From contig JAHWGK010000026.1 in NCBI GenBank assembly GCA_020054495.1, positions 1 through 38,514 on the forward strand: a DNA stretch of 38,514 bases, in the 5' to 3' direction. This stretch comes from Thermoplasmata archaeon (GTDB lineage Archaea > Thermoplasmatota > E2 > DHVEG-1). A program made the position numbers and the translations under genes. The first letter of the stretch is position 1. Every line of letters begins with the position of its first letter. The notes beneath the pieces were generated by a model, which did not search any database, had not been told where the DNA came from, and saw nothing but the letters and a program-made list of their open reading frames with translations. Below are positions 7,593 through 16,301 of this stretch, piece by piece.

Positions 7593-8984
7593 TTAAGGTT
7601 GATTATTACGGTTTCGCCAACGCCAATGATGTTCCCAAGCCCAAACTGGTTGTCCTGGTTCTCTGTATAAAAGACCATTTATTGTAAATACACTCATCCA
7701 GTCCTCTGATTGCATGTGTCCTTCAACTGTTACCTCTGATCCGACTAGTCCCATAAGTTCATCATAAACTAGTTCAATTACTCCATCGCCATCATAGTCT
7801 TCAGATGCAATTGCAGCAATAATATACCAATTGGGACCAAAGTGTAGTTCAACAGAACCAATTAGGAAATTTGTTTCATCATAGGTTAAAATGCCTGTTA
7901 CTTCTACTAACTCACATCCCCCTTGACAGATGCCAAGCATGTCACAAACCATGTTTCTTATTCTTTGCATGAATTGGTTGCCACTGCTGTCTCTTGATCT
8001 TGGTATTATAATAGTAAAGGTTGACTCAGGGCCCTCCAGCTCATAAACATCCTTTGCTATTACAGTTATTGTAAAAGTGCCTAGTTCCTGCCAGGAATGA
8101 TTAACTATTGCTTCTTCTCCTGATGAATAAGGACCATATGTATGGGTTTCAGTTCCACAGCATCCCCAACTAACAACATAGTATAAATCATCACCATCAG
8201 GGTCTGTTGAAACAAATGTATAATCATACTCTACACCTGTTTTTCCACTAGTTGGGCCACTTATTTCAGGTGCATTTGGTGCCTCATTAGTTGGTTCTTC
8301 ACTTGTTACTATGACAAGTAAAGGCTCTGACCAACCTGTTGTTATCCATTCGTTTATATTTATTGTACCATTTTGAAATCTAGATCTTGCTTGTACCTGA
8401 TACTCACCAGGTTCTTCCCATTGATGCTCAGCTCTAACACGTTCATTATGATTATATGGGCCTAACCAGCCAGAGCAATTACCATCACCCCATGAAAAAT
8501 TATAATACAATCCATCTTGGTTTTGATTCTTAATCTTGGTTGTATACTCATATCTAGTTCTATTTCTTGCTCGTACAGGTCCACTTGGTTTTTCAGGCGG
8601 ATCACAATCACAATCATTTGTTGTAAAAGTCCATTCAGGGCCTTCTGTTGTTAGTCCTTGTTCATCTTTTGCAACTACTTTCCAAAAGTATTGTGTTGTG
8701 TTTTCTAAAACACCAGGACAATAGTTAGGTTTTTCTAAATCAGATGCTACTAAACCTGGATTTGTTTCAATTCCAAAATATAAATCATATACCGCTTTGT
8801 CACCTGGATCAGAATCTCCACCACACCAACTTAGGTGAGTTTTCAAACCTATATCTATTGCTCCATCCTCTGGATGTGGATTATTTGGCATATTTGGTGG
8901 ATTATTTATAGATTCGTCTGCTAATGAAAATCCGCTGCCTACTAATAAAACAATTACTACTCCGATTATTATTTTTTTTATCAT
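7593..8984 (-). CDS. Secreted multidomain protein with Fn3/PKD-like repeats
   Basis: The protein is 463 residues. A signal peptide (1-22, MIKKIIIGVVIVLLVGSG) is followed by an Fn3-like domain (about 28-127, ending PEWTFTT) and a PKD-like domain (132-228) with NFSWGDGNCSGW. A second PKD-like domain (235-330) has SWGCCGTETHTYGPY and STDPDGDDLYY. The C-terminal region (331-463) has several Cys and no recognised fold. Such beta-sandwich chains sit on archaeal cell surfaces and mediate adhesion or display. No C-terminal membrane anchor is seen, so it may be released or held by other proteins. It is the last of a run of minus-strand secreted-protein genes. Confidence 0.85.
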   Translation of the reverse strand: MIKKIIIGVVIVLLVGSGFSLADESINNPPNMPNNPHPEDGAIDIGLKTHLSWCGGDSDPGDKAVYDLYFGIETNPGLVASDLEKPNYCPGVLENTTQYFWKVVAKDEQGLTTEGPEWTFTTNDCDCDPPEKPSGPVRARNRTRYEYTTKIKNQNQDGLYYNFSWGDGNCSGWLGPYNHNERVRAEHQWEEPGEYQVQARSRFQNGTININEWITTGWSEPLLVIVTSEEPTNEAPNAPEISGPTSGKTGVEYDYTFVSTDPDGDDLYYVVSWGCCGTETHTYGPYSSGEEAIVNHSWQELGTFTITVIAKDVYELEGPESTFTIIIPRSRDSSGNQFMQRIRNMVCDMLGICQGGCELVEVTGILTYDETNFLIGSVELHFGPNWYIIAAIASEDYDGDGVIELVYDELMGLVGSEVTVEGHMQSEDWMSVFTINGLLYREPGQPVWAWEHHWRWRNRNNQP

Positions 8985-9077
8985 TTTTTTATGCCCCCTT
9001 CTTAACTAACAATTGTTAATCCATAATATATTATTAATACTTTTCTTTAGCAAAGAAAAAAGATAGAAGACGTTTTT

Positions 9078-9287
9078 TTAGGTATCCTCCGTCCTTGTTC
9101 TATCTTCAGCTCTATTACGTTCAGGTTCAACTGGCGATTTCCCATTCTCATCGCCTAATCTCTGGCTGTTGCTAGTGCGATGTTCATCACCAGACGTGCT
9201 TGCCATAACACTACCGGAAAACACGGTTATGATAAACATAGCAACTAGTAATATTACTACTATTCTAGTTTTTATTTTTTTTATCAT
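9078..9287 (-). CDS. Small secreted or membrane-anchored acidic peptide
   Basis: The product has 69 residues. A basic N-terminus and hydrophobic stretch (IVVILLVAMFIITVFSG) end in VMASTSG, a plausible signal cleavage. The remainder is a hydrophilic tail rich in Glu, Arg and Asp (PVEPERNRAEDRTRTEDT). It begins with the same MIKKI as the PKD protein downstream, suggesting similar export signals. No domain recognised. The gap 8985-9077 shows only AT-rich sequence. Confidence 0.55.
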   Translation of the reverse strand: MIKKIKTRIVVILLVAMFIITVFSGSVMASTSGDEHRTSNSQRLGDENGKSPVEPERNRAEDRTRTEDT

Positions 9288-9309
9288 TTTTTTGCCTCTT
9301 TTTTTAAAA

Positions 9310-9510
9310 TCAAACCATTTCTCCTATATCTACTTCATCATTTTCATCTAGGAGACTTTCATCAATTTCATTCATAACATTCTCTGTTGTATCTTCTTTT
9401 TCATCTGTCTGATCTATTTTTATTGAATCCTCAGAAAAAACATGATAGATTAGAACAGAGGAAAATAACAGTATCAATACTGAGATTATTGTCAATAGCA
9501 TTTTCTTCAT
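9310..9510 (-). CDS. Small membrane-anchored acidic protein
   Basis: The product has 66 residues: one hydrophobic N-terminal helix (LLTIISVLILLFSSVLIYHVF), then an acidic tail dominated by Asp and Glu (NEIDESLLDENDEVDIGEMV). Its ATG overlaps the stop of the preceding gene in a TAATG arrangement, so it is translationally coupled to the 326-residue secreted protein. An accessory role beside that protein is likely by position only. No family recognised. Confidence 0.6.
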   Translation of the reverse strand: MKKMLLTIISVLILLFSSVLIYHVFSEDSIKIDQTDEKEDTTENVMNEIDESLLDENDEVDIGEMV

Positions 9511-10490
9511 TAGTTACCACCGCCTCCAGATTGTTGTTCATTACCGCTATCAGAATTATTGTTGTCATTACCATTACCGGGATTACCGTTATCGGCATTA
9601 TTACCGCTACCATCTGAACCAGGGTCATTACTATCGTTTAATCTATTTCTTATTCTTTCTTCCATTTCTTCATGTATAGGGTCATCAGACATATTCTCAG
9701 ATTTTTGTATCCTATTTGTTAATCTGTTCTGTTTTCTTTCCTGAAAATTTTCTGTAGCATTTTCAACGCAGATTCTTGCCTTTATCTGACTTTGAATTTT
9801 GTTTTGTTTTAACTGATAAAAAATATCATATCTTTTTTCTTTTGTCATCTGATTAACCGTTTTGCTAATGTTCTGTTTAACCTGCTCCATTGTAAGAGTC
9901 CCATTCTGATATTTATTTAAAAAAGAATCACCATTTTCACCAATAATTTGATACATTTTATGCAGTTGATTCCTGTTGAATTGTTTTATTTTACTCTGTA
10001 TATTCTTAGTTAAATTTTGAACTTGTTCGCAAACCATTTCACCGATTCTTTTTCTAAGTTGTTCTATTGTATCATTATCTAACAATTTTTTTAATATTTC
10101 TCTAAAATCCTTTGTAAGATTTATTGCATCATGTTTCAAGTCAACAAATATTTGAACTGCATCAGTAGCGTTTGGATTAGCAGATTGTACTTCTTCTTTT
10201 AAAAATTCAAATTCAGCAAGTATTGCTTCAATTTCTGTTGTATTATATTCTAAAATTTTAAGGATAGAGACTACTTCTTCTCCTTTAATAATATTTTTTG
10301 TTATAGCTTTTTCAAGCTGTAATAAACGAATTTCTGCACCAACGCTGGTATTCATAATTTCTGCTTGTTTTTGCGTTTCAGTATCAATTTCAAGTTCATC
10401 AGTTGAATTTCCAGCTTCATCTGCGAATGCCAATGGTGTAACTGATGCCATTAGCATAAACACAATCAACACATTCAACATTTTTTTCAT
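9510..10490 (-). CDS. Secreted helical protein with low-complexity Gly/Asn tail
   Basis: The protein is 326 residues. A signal peptide (1-23, ending LAFADEAG) is followed by about 250 residues of mostly helical, Gln/Lys/Glu-rich sequence with several Asn-glycosylation sequons. The tail (about 290-326) consists almost only of Gly, Asn, Asp, Ser and Gln and ends QQSGGGGN. The tail may be a flexible spacer. Two Cys (near CEQVQN and CVENAT) may form a disulfide outside the cell. No enzymatic motif. It leads a coupled pair with the 66-residue membrane protein and follows the MarR-type membrane regulator, which could control it (inference). Confidence 0.75.
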   Translation of the reverse strand: MKKMLNVLIVFMLMASVTPLAFADEAGNSTDELEIDTETQKQAEIMNTSVGAEIRLLQLEKAITKNIIKGEEVVSILKILEYNTTEIEAILAEFEFLKEEVQSANPNATDAVQIFVDLKHDAINLTKDFREILKKLLDNDTIEQLRKRIGEMVCEQVQNLTKNIQSKIKQFNRNQLHKMYQIIGENGDSFLNKYQNGTLTMEQVKQNISKTVNQMTKEKRYDIFYQLKQNKIQSQIKARICVENATENFQERKQNRLTNRIQKSENMSDDPIHEEMEERIRNRLNDSNDPGSDGSGNNADNGNPGNGNDNNNSDSGNEQQSGGGGN

Positions 10491-10607
10491 ATTATCAATA
10501 CCTCAGAAACCACATATAACTCAGCGGCTTCAATTAGTATATTGGATGAAACAACATATATAATCTAGCCGGAAAAAAGCGGAACAAACCGGAACAAAAA
10601 AGAAAAA

Positions 10608-11393
10608 TTAAGGTTTTTTAAGCCTAATAAGATTTGATATACCAATTTGTTCTTTTTCAATCAAACCTTTGAGTTCTAAACTACGAATGTTTCTTGATAC
10701 TGCTGCCTTTGGTATATTTAACTCACGCTGTATCTCCGTCTGCGTCAAAGGTCTTTCGCGTTCTATTAAAAGCTTAATTATTTTTTTCTGCCTATTGTTT
10801 AACCCTCTTAGATTAATCTCTTCATCATTTTTTGTTTTCTTGATAAATGTTTGCTTTTTTTGTTTATCCATAAAAATTAAAACAATAAAAAATAAAATAA
10901 TCAAAACAATGATAAAAACTAGTAAGATAAAGGAAAAAATATCTAAACCGAATATTCCTTCCGCTTCTATTGTTTTCTTGGTTTTGTATTGGACTATTAT
11001 TGATAAAGATTCGTTTTCTCCAAGACCTTTAACAATTAAACTGCCTAACTCTTCACTAATAATTACTGAACCTGAAGATGAAACATAATTAATCTCTGAA
11101 TTTTTAGGTAAAGCTAATGTAAAAATAAAATCAGAAAAGACCTCGTTTTTTGTAATATTTAACAGCCAAAAGCTCTGTTTTTTTGAAGTATAAAGCTCAG
11201 TGTTTTCTGCTATTAACTCTGGATGATTAGTAATACCATCAATAGTAACAAATCCTGAATCATCAACTACAATTTCCAAATCAGCATAATAATCAGAGGC
11301 TAGAAAAGATGGAAAACATATAACAGATAAAAACAGAAATAAAATTATAGAGAGTATTATCTTTCTTAAATCTGTATATTTTGATCCCATCAA
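10608..11393 (-). CDS. Membrane-anchored transcription regulator with MarR-type winged helix
   Basis: The protein is 261 residues. A signal/anchor (about 10-33) is followed by a beta-rich outer domain (35-140) and a strong membrane span (about 150-175, FSFILLVFIIVLIILFFIVL). A Lys-rich linker leads to a C-terminal winged helix: LNNRQKKIIKLLIERERPLT, then QTEIQRELNIPKAAVSRNIR with the recognition helix, then LELKGLIEKEQIG. The layout (outside sensor, one span, cytoplasmic DNA-binding domain) is a one-component signalling design found in several archaea. Ligand and targets unknown; the adjacent secreted-protein genes downstream are the obvious candidates. Confidence 0.85.
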   Translation of the reverse strand: MMGSKYTDLRKIILSIILFLFLSVICFPSFLASDYYADLEIVVDDSGFVTIDGITNHPELIAENTELYTSKKQSFWLLNITKNEVFSDFIFTLALPKNSEINYVSSSGSVIISEELGSLIVKGLGENESLSIIVQYKTKKTIEAEGIFGLDIFSFILLVFIIVLIILFFIVLIFMDKQKKQTFIKKTKNDEEINLRGLNNRQKKIIKLLIERERPLTQTEIQRELNIPKAAVSRNIRSLELKGLIEKEQIGISNLIRLKKP

Positions 11394-11631
11394 ATATCAC
11401 ATTGTTGATCTGAATTAAGTTAGGTATCAATAAAACTTTTAAATAACTTTTAGGAAAAATAATATCTGGCTTTTAACTTTTCAAAAAGTGTGTCTACCTT
11501 GGGCGTTCATCTCATAATTTTTCAAAATATTCTTAATTTAATGGAGAACTGAACCTTAAATTCTAATTTCCGCCTCCAACATTACATATTTTAAACAATT
11601 TTTTAGCAAAAAAAGGAGTTTAATTTTATAT

Positions 11632-12138
11632 TTATTTTTCAAAAAGTCTAGTTCTATTTTTATTTTGCATCAGCCATAACGCAATAGGTCTTACCTCTTT
11701 TGAGTTTGCCATTTTAGATTTGGTCCATTTCATAAGTTCATCCTTTGAAGCATCCTGACAGCATTTTTCGCAAGTAAAAAATCTATTGCGGATAACTAGT
11801 CCTGAAAGATTTTGTTCAAAAATAATTTCTTGTTTACAAAAATCGCAAGTCCCCATTGTACCTATATCGACTTTCATTTTAGAGACAGCTTCTTCTAAGG
11901 ACTCACCAGCCTCATTGGAAAACTCATTGGCTGGCTCTACAATCTCAAAAACATCCTCAGGTGGAATGTTATCCAAGCTTATCTCTTCTAGAGTTTGTTT
12001 AGTATACTCCTCATTTATTTTAATAGAATCTAATTCATCTTCTCTCTTGTTTTCAAGTTTATATTGTTCTGCCTTTATCTGTTTTACATGTAAAAAAATC
12101 TCTTCAATATCTTTATCTCTTTTAGATTCTTCCAACAT
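11632..12138 (-). CDS. Coiled-coil protein with C-terminal four-Cys zinc finger
   Basis: The protein is 168 residues. The first 90 are charged and probably helical (Lys/Glu-rich), followed by an acidic stretch. Near residue 115 comes CDFCKQEIIF and about 25 residues later CEKCCQDAS, giving a CxxC...CxxC zinc-binding set. The last 40 residues are basic (KWTKSKMANSKEVRPIALWL). Such fingers bind nucleic acid or partners; no named family recognised. It lies 61 bp downstream of the RHH gene on the same strand and may share its transcript. The 238-bp gap on its other side (11394-11631) has no gene I can see. Confidence 0.65.
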   Translation of the reverse strand: MLEESKRDKDIEEIFLHVKQIKAEQYKLENKREDELDSIKINEEYTKQTLEEISLDNIPPEDVFEIVEPANEFSNEAGESLEEAVSKMKVDIGTMGTCDFCKQEIIFEQNLSGLVIRNRFFTCEKCCQDASKDELMKWTKSKMANSKEVRPIALWLMQNKNRTRLFEK

Positions 12139-12199
12139 TTTTTATTTTCCTCATGCAAATATCAATAATTTTTAAGATATACTTGAAATTTAATGAAAA

Positions 12200-12550
12200 T
12201 CATAGCCAGCATTTGACTCTTATCCGAACAATGGGATCCTCTGATACGTCCTGTATTTTTTTTGCAAGCTCTTCAAAACCTTCAACAGTGTTGATATCAA
12301 ATTTACCAAGGGAAATCCCTCTACTGTTTAGAAGATCTATTTCGCCAGAAGAAACACCAAAGGGAACACTGGTTTCATGCATTCTAGTTGTTAACTCAGT
12401 GGAAATATCTATATTTGTATTAACTTCTTGTTTTAACTGTTTTTGCAGTATATGTGACACAAATGTAGATCTATCTCCTATTGTATTTAGGCTATCAATT
12501 CTATCTATCAATTCGCATGGTAATTCTAAAATAATGGATTTCTTTTCCAT
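12200..12550 (-). CDS. Ribbon-helix-helix-type regulator with extra C-terminal domain
   Basis: The protein is 116 residues. The N-terminus (KKSIILELPCELIDRIDSL, then GDRSTFVSHILQKQLKQ) follows the RHH pattern of one strand and two helices. The C-terminal half (about 50-116) is a separate small domain with SSGEIDLLNSRGISLGKFDI and ends IVRIRVKCWL. That second part could bind a ligand or mediate oligomers. No toxin gene of a known type is adjacent, although the zinc-finger protein downstream could be co-transcribed. Target unknown. Confidence 0.65.
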   Translation of the reverse strand: MEKKSIILELPCELIDRIDSLNTIGDRSTFVSHILQKQLKQEVNTNIDISTELTTRMHETSVPFGVSSGEIDLLNSRGISLGKFDINTVEGFEELAKKIQDVSEDPIVRIRVKCWL

Positions 12551-12737
12551 GGTTATAGAGAAATTAATACAGCTATATTAATTTTTAGTTGAAGAAGACA
12601 CAGCAGAAGTATCGTCTGAAAAACGATAATGAGCTATATAGAGAATATCTATAGTCGTTCTTTTTTTTTAAAAATTTTCTAATCTTGAGGTCTTTCCTAG
12701 TTAATAACTACTTCATAAATATTAATGTAAAAAGAAT

Positions 12738-13718
12738 TTAGAACGGAAGTACCTCGTGAAATATTGTAAGTAACGAAAATCCCATTGCAAAAAGTATGTA
12801 CTGAATATACATGATTGACCATGCATGAACATTTTCAAGAGTCTTGCTTTCAGTTGCTCTCACCATCAAATAAACGATTAAAAAGCTTAAAAAAACTAAT
12901 GAAATTAAAGGCCAAAGGTAACTCTCCAATAAGCCTTGATTAATAAAAATTGGAATAAATGTAAAAGGAAAGAACATAAAGGGAAAACAAATCAGAGCTG
13001 TTTTTTTACGTCCATATGTATTAATTAGAGTATGTGTGCCTGTTTTTCTATCTGCCTCGCTATCTACAATATCTTTTGTTGCCATTCCACCAATTAAATA
13101 TACTGTAGCAATTGATCCAATTATCAAAGGTGTTGGTGTAAACGGATCCCCAAAGACACTCCATGCTGCAAGTATTCCAAACATTCCTCGTGGTATAGCA
13201 ATCCATATCTGATTGATAAATAGATACTTCTTCGTTCTTGGTGGAAGCGAGTAAGTAACTGTAAATATCATAATGAGAAATATGAATACCCCAAACCATA
13301 AGTTTATTGTCACAGATCTAAATAGAGCAAGGAGATATAGGATATAAGCAAGACTTTGTGCTTCATCAGGTTTTACAATCTTTCTTGGGATAGGACGATA
13401 GGGTTTTGATATCTTATCAGCTTCAACATCAGTTGCTTGATTTAATGCATTTGACGCTGCGTTTACAATAACAATCGTAGCACTAGCATAACCAACAGTA
13501 ATCCACCAGTTTGAAGAGAGAGGGACTTTGTGATATACAATACTAGCAACAATTATTGACATGGATATAAGTAACGGTGCGATTAATGTAAATCCACGAA
13601 ATAAATCAACATACCCTCTAATACGTGTTGAAAGCCACCTGGTTTTGCTATACGGCTCTTTTATCGTGAGTTTTCCAATGTATTTTTCACGGATTTTACC
13701 TAGATCAGTACTGCTCAT
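12738..13718 (-). CDS. UbiA-family prenyltransferase A (BchG/DGGGP synthase-like subgroup)
   Basis: This is a membrane prenyltransferase of about 326 residues with eight to nine hydrophobic segments. The first Asp-rich motif is NQATDVEAD (94-102; usual form NDxxDxxxD, second Asp replaced by Gln), followed by RPIPRKI. The second is KDIVDSEAD (216-224). IPRGMFGILAAWSVFG resembles chlorophyll/bacteriochlorophyll synthases; the lipid enzyme DGGGP synthase is an alternative. The ATG at 13718 is preferred over GTG 13721 because a TATA-like ATTTAATA sits 27 bp upstream, giving a leaderless start. It is the last minus-strand gene of the isoprenoid cluster. Confidence 0.87.
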   Translation of the reverse strand: MSSTDLGKIREKYIGKLTIKEPYSKTRWLSTRIRGYVDLFRGFTLIAPLLISMSIIVASIVYHKVPLSSNWWITVGYASATIVIVNAASNALNQATDVEADKISKPYRPIPRKIVKPDEAQSLAYILYLLALFRSVTINLWFGVFIFLIMIFTVTYSLPPRTKKYLFINQIWIAIPRGMFGILAAWSVFGDPFTPTPLIIGSIATVYLIGGMATKDIVDSEADRKTGTHTLINTYGRKKTALICFPFMFFPFTFIPIFINQGLLESYLWPLISLVFLSFLIVYLMVRATESKTLENVHAWSIMYIQYILFAMGFSLLTIFHEVLPF

Positions 13719-13775
13719 CACCTAAATGAATCACCGTTTCTATTAAATGTTTTTTCCATAAGGTTATCTAAAAAA

Positions 13776-15173
13776 TTAAATAGTAGAATTTTTTAAAATA
13801 TCTGCTAAGATGCGTGCTGAATTTAGCGCACAGTTAAATCCTATTCCTGGTGCTTTTACACAGTCTCCTATCAAATAAAGATTATTTACCGGTGTCTTTA
13901 TCTCTGGTTTTTTATTATCAATGGTCTTTGCCACGCCATCAAGATGCCATATCGCAGGATAAATAGCCCAATTAAGATTTGAACGGAAATCAGGTATAAG
14001 CTGATTAAGATTTTTATCTAATAATTCCCTAAGAGTCTTAAGTGTTTTTTCATCCCTTGCTTCTTTAGGATTACAAATAATATATGACTGAACAAGATAT
14101 TCACCTGATGGTGAAAGACCTGCGTCAGGAATGGTTGCCATAAAATCAATCATTCCAACAGCATCATTTCCTTCTACACAAACGTTTCTTTCGATAAAAT
14201 GAAACGTCTTACCAATTAAACTAGGATCAACTTTTTTAAGAGAATAATACGCACATAAACTACCTGTTCCAACTAGTGACTTGATTTCTTTAACATACTT
14301 TTTTGGGAAATACTTCTCATCAGCTATCTTAAACAGATCTTGAACGAGAATATTTGAAATAACAATATCAAAAAGATGCTCTTTTCCTTCAACTAATACA
14401 CCAGTTGCTTTATTATTGTTAATAATAATTTTCTCTACAGGTTTTTCTAGTTCTATCTCTCCACCGTTTTGACAAATATAATCAGCGAATTTTTCAGTTA
14501 TGCTGTTTAACCCTCCTTTTGGATAACCTACTGGTTTTGAACCTCTGTAGAGATTTCTCTGCGCACGAAACATCTCACCAGTTGATATTTTGTCAAGATT
14601 GTTGATTGTTGTAATTGAACGAGAAAATACTTCAAGTATAAGTTTCATTTTCCCTTTACCATATCTCTTTATCGTTTCAGTCATTGAAACACTGTCTAAA
14701 CGTTTTAATGTTTTTTCGCTAGCAAAAAGTAACCTGAAAATATTTGGAAATATCTTGAATTTGTCTATTTTTGAAAGAAATGGAAAATCAAACCCATCCT
14801 CTTTAATCAAGCCAACATACGATTCAAGTATGCCAACCTGATCATTAAGTTCGGAAAGAATATTGTTGACATTTGATAATACTCCACCTCCAATTGCATG
14901 ATATCCAAGGTCTAATTTGTATCCGTTAAGCATGTTTTTATCAAAAATAGTTTTTAAATATGGCTCTGAAAAGGGTACATCCATATGAAATCGCGAAAGA
15001 AGTTTTTTATAATCATCAAAGGACATAGATGATGCATCAAAAGAAAGAGCTCGGCCTCCAATTAAGGGTTCTTTTTCAAATATTTTAACCTTATATCCAT
15101 GCTTTGTAAGCAATGCTCCGGCAGTAAGGCCACCGATTCCGGTTCCAATAATACAAACACTTTTACGGGTCAT
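13776..15173 (-). CDS. Phytoene desaturase-like FAD oxidoreductase (CrtI/CrtD/CrtISO family)
   Basis: The protein is 465 residues. The N-terminal dinucleotide fold is IIGTGIGGLTAGALLTKHGY (8-27), with the ribose-binding acid at Glu33 (IFEKEP) and GGRA (39-42). The C-terminal FAD signature is LYLIGDCVKAPGIGFNCALN (432-451). The family desaturates, isomerises or saturates polyene chains such as carotenoids. It lies between a UbiA gene and a CrtC-like gene on the same strand, which favours an isoprenoid substrate. A TATA-like TTATAAAA about 32 bp upstream suggests its own promoter with a very short leader. The exact reaction (desaturase, isomerase or reductase) cannot be told from the sequence. 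Confidence 0.85.
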   Translation of the reverse strand: MTRKSVCIIGTGIGGLTAGALLTKHGYKVKIFEKEPLIGGRALSFDASSMSFDDYKKLLSRFHMDVPFSEPYLKTIFDKNMLNGYKLDLGYHAIGGGVLSNVNNILSELNDQVGILESYVGLIKEDGFDFPFLSKIDKFKIFPNIFRLLFASEKTLKRLDSVSMTETIKRYGKGKMKLILEVFSRSITTINNLDKISTGEMFRAQRNLYRGSKPVGYPKGGLNSITEKFADYICQNGGEIELEKPVEKIIINNNKATGVLVEGKEHLFDIVISNILVQDLFKIADEKYFPKKYVKEIKSLVGTGSLCAYYSLKKVDPSLIGKTFHFIERNVCVEGNDAVGMIDFMATIPDAGLSPSGEYLVQSYIICNPKEARDEKTLKTLRELLDKNLNQLIPDFRSNLNWAIYPAIWHLDGVAKTIDNKKPEIKTPVNNLYLIGDCVKAPGIGFNCALNSARILADILKNSTI

Positions 15174-15215
15174 CTTTTAAGTAATTGCGATTCATTCTCA
15201 TTTTATAACATTTTC

Positions 15216-16220
15216 TTAACTAAATCTTAAAAATTCCATTATTTGTATTTCATTTACTGACTCTTTGAGCGATCCTATAGATATATATCCTTTTGCTTTA
15301 ACGTGATATCTCCAATAGGGAGCAATTATTAACACCTTATCGAAGTGAACTTCTTCTGCTTCCATTTCGACATCTACTTTGATTGGTACATCATTAACAA
15401 CATCATCAATCTTTAAAGTAAAACTTGTTGGCATTTTTTTCCTATGATTGCGAATGAAATTATCAGGTTTGAAATATATCTTTTCTGCATTTGTTGGAAT
15501 ATAACCTTTATTATCTTGGCTTGCAACAGCTAATATTTCTCCGCGATAAGCTGATTTTATAACTTCTGCCCAAGATATAGTTAAGGTCTTGCTCATTATT
15601 TTGCCCCAATACCATCCTTTTCCATAGGTTAGAGGTGTTAGAAGAGAATAGTTCCAATTATGATCATGATATCCCATGCCACTGACTTTCATTTTTTTTC
15701 CATTAATTGTTATATCACCTGAGACTGATGCTTTAGGTAAAGCTACTGTCCAACTTTCTGCTTTAGTTTCATATTTAAACCCCTTTGTGGTACCAATAAA
15801 AGTTAGATTAATTTCATGCTCTTCCATTTTCAAAGAAATATCATAAACCCATTCGCCGTTTTTTTTAAACCTTTCTTGGTCAAATTTTATTATTGTTTTA
15901 TTTGCAAGTTTAACTAAGGGAAATATAGAAGATGTTTGAAATTTACAAAATGAAAACCTCTTAACAGCTTTTGCTACCAATTTACCTTCTTTATATATTT
16001 CTAAAAAAGGGGAAACCATCCCTTGTTTTTTCTTTGAAAAAGTTCTACAACCAATATGTAAACTATAATCGTTGGTAAATCTAGCATCAAAATACCACCA
16101 TTCAGCAGATATCCTTTTTTTTGATCCATGAAATGCATCATCTGCAGGTGAAATATTTTGAGGAGGAGCTGGAGGTGGATAATTTTTAAAAACTTTTAAT
16201 CCTGATTTATCCTTTGACAT
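15216..16220 (-). CDS. CrtC-like hydratase 1 (carotenoid 1,2-hydratase / AttH family)
   Basis: The protein is 334 residues and soluble. The family pattern is visible: DAFHGSKKRISAEWWYFDAR (28-47) near the N-terminus, then a lipocalin-like beta region, AESWTVALPKASVSGDI (154-170) and the hallmark YHDHNW (184-189), followed by W-rich strands (GKGWYWGKIM). CrtC adds water across the terminal double bond of acyclic carotenoids. The last strands (IAPYWRYHVKAKGYISIG) are near identical to those of the second copy at 17376-18350. TATA-like TTTAAATTATA is 26 bp upstream of the ATG, so the transcript is likely leaderless. The true substrate is inferred from family and neighbours. Confidence 0.85.
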   Translation of the reverse strand: MSKDKSGLKVFKNYPPPAPPQNISPADDAFHGSKKRISAEWWYFDARFTNDYSLHIGCRTFSKKKQGMVSPFLEIYKEGKLVAKAVKRFSFCKFQTSSIFPLVKLANKTIIKFDQERFKKNGEWVYDISLKMEEHEINLTFIGTTKGFKYETKAESWTVALPKASVSGDITINGKKMKVSGMGYHDHNWNYSLLTPLTYGKGWYWGKIMSKTLTISWAEVIKSAYRGEILAVASQDNKGYIPTNAEKIYFKPDNFIRNHRKKMPTSFTLKIDDVVNDVPIKVDVEMEAEEVHFDKVLIIAPYWRYHVKAKGYISIGSLKESVNEIQIMEFLRFS

Positions 16221-16301
16221 AAGATGAAATATACTTAGTATAATTTAAATCATACGTAATATGACTATTATTGTTAATTAGCATTAAACATCTTGTTTGT
16301 T

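Noticed and set aside
11394-11631. Gap between the MarR-type membrane protein and the zinc-finger gene
   Set aside because: Only frames under 12 codons were seen, with no stem or TATA pair that stands out.
12611-12680. Small hairpins followed by a T9 run upstream of the RHH gene
   Set aside because: ATCGT/ACGAT is only 5 bp and the CTATA palindrome is imperfect; could be a terminator but too weak to claim an RNA gene.
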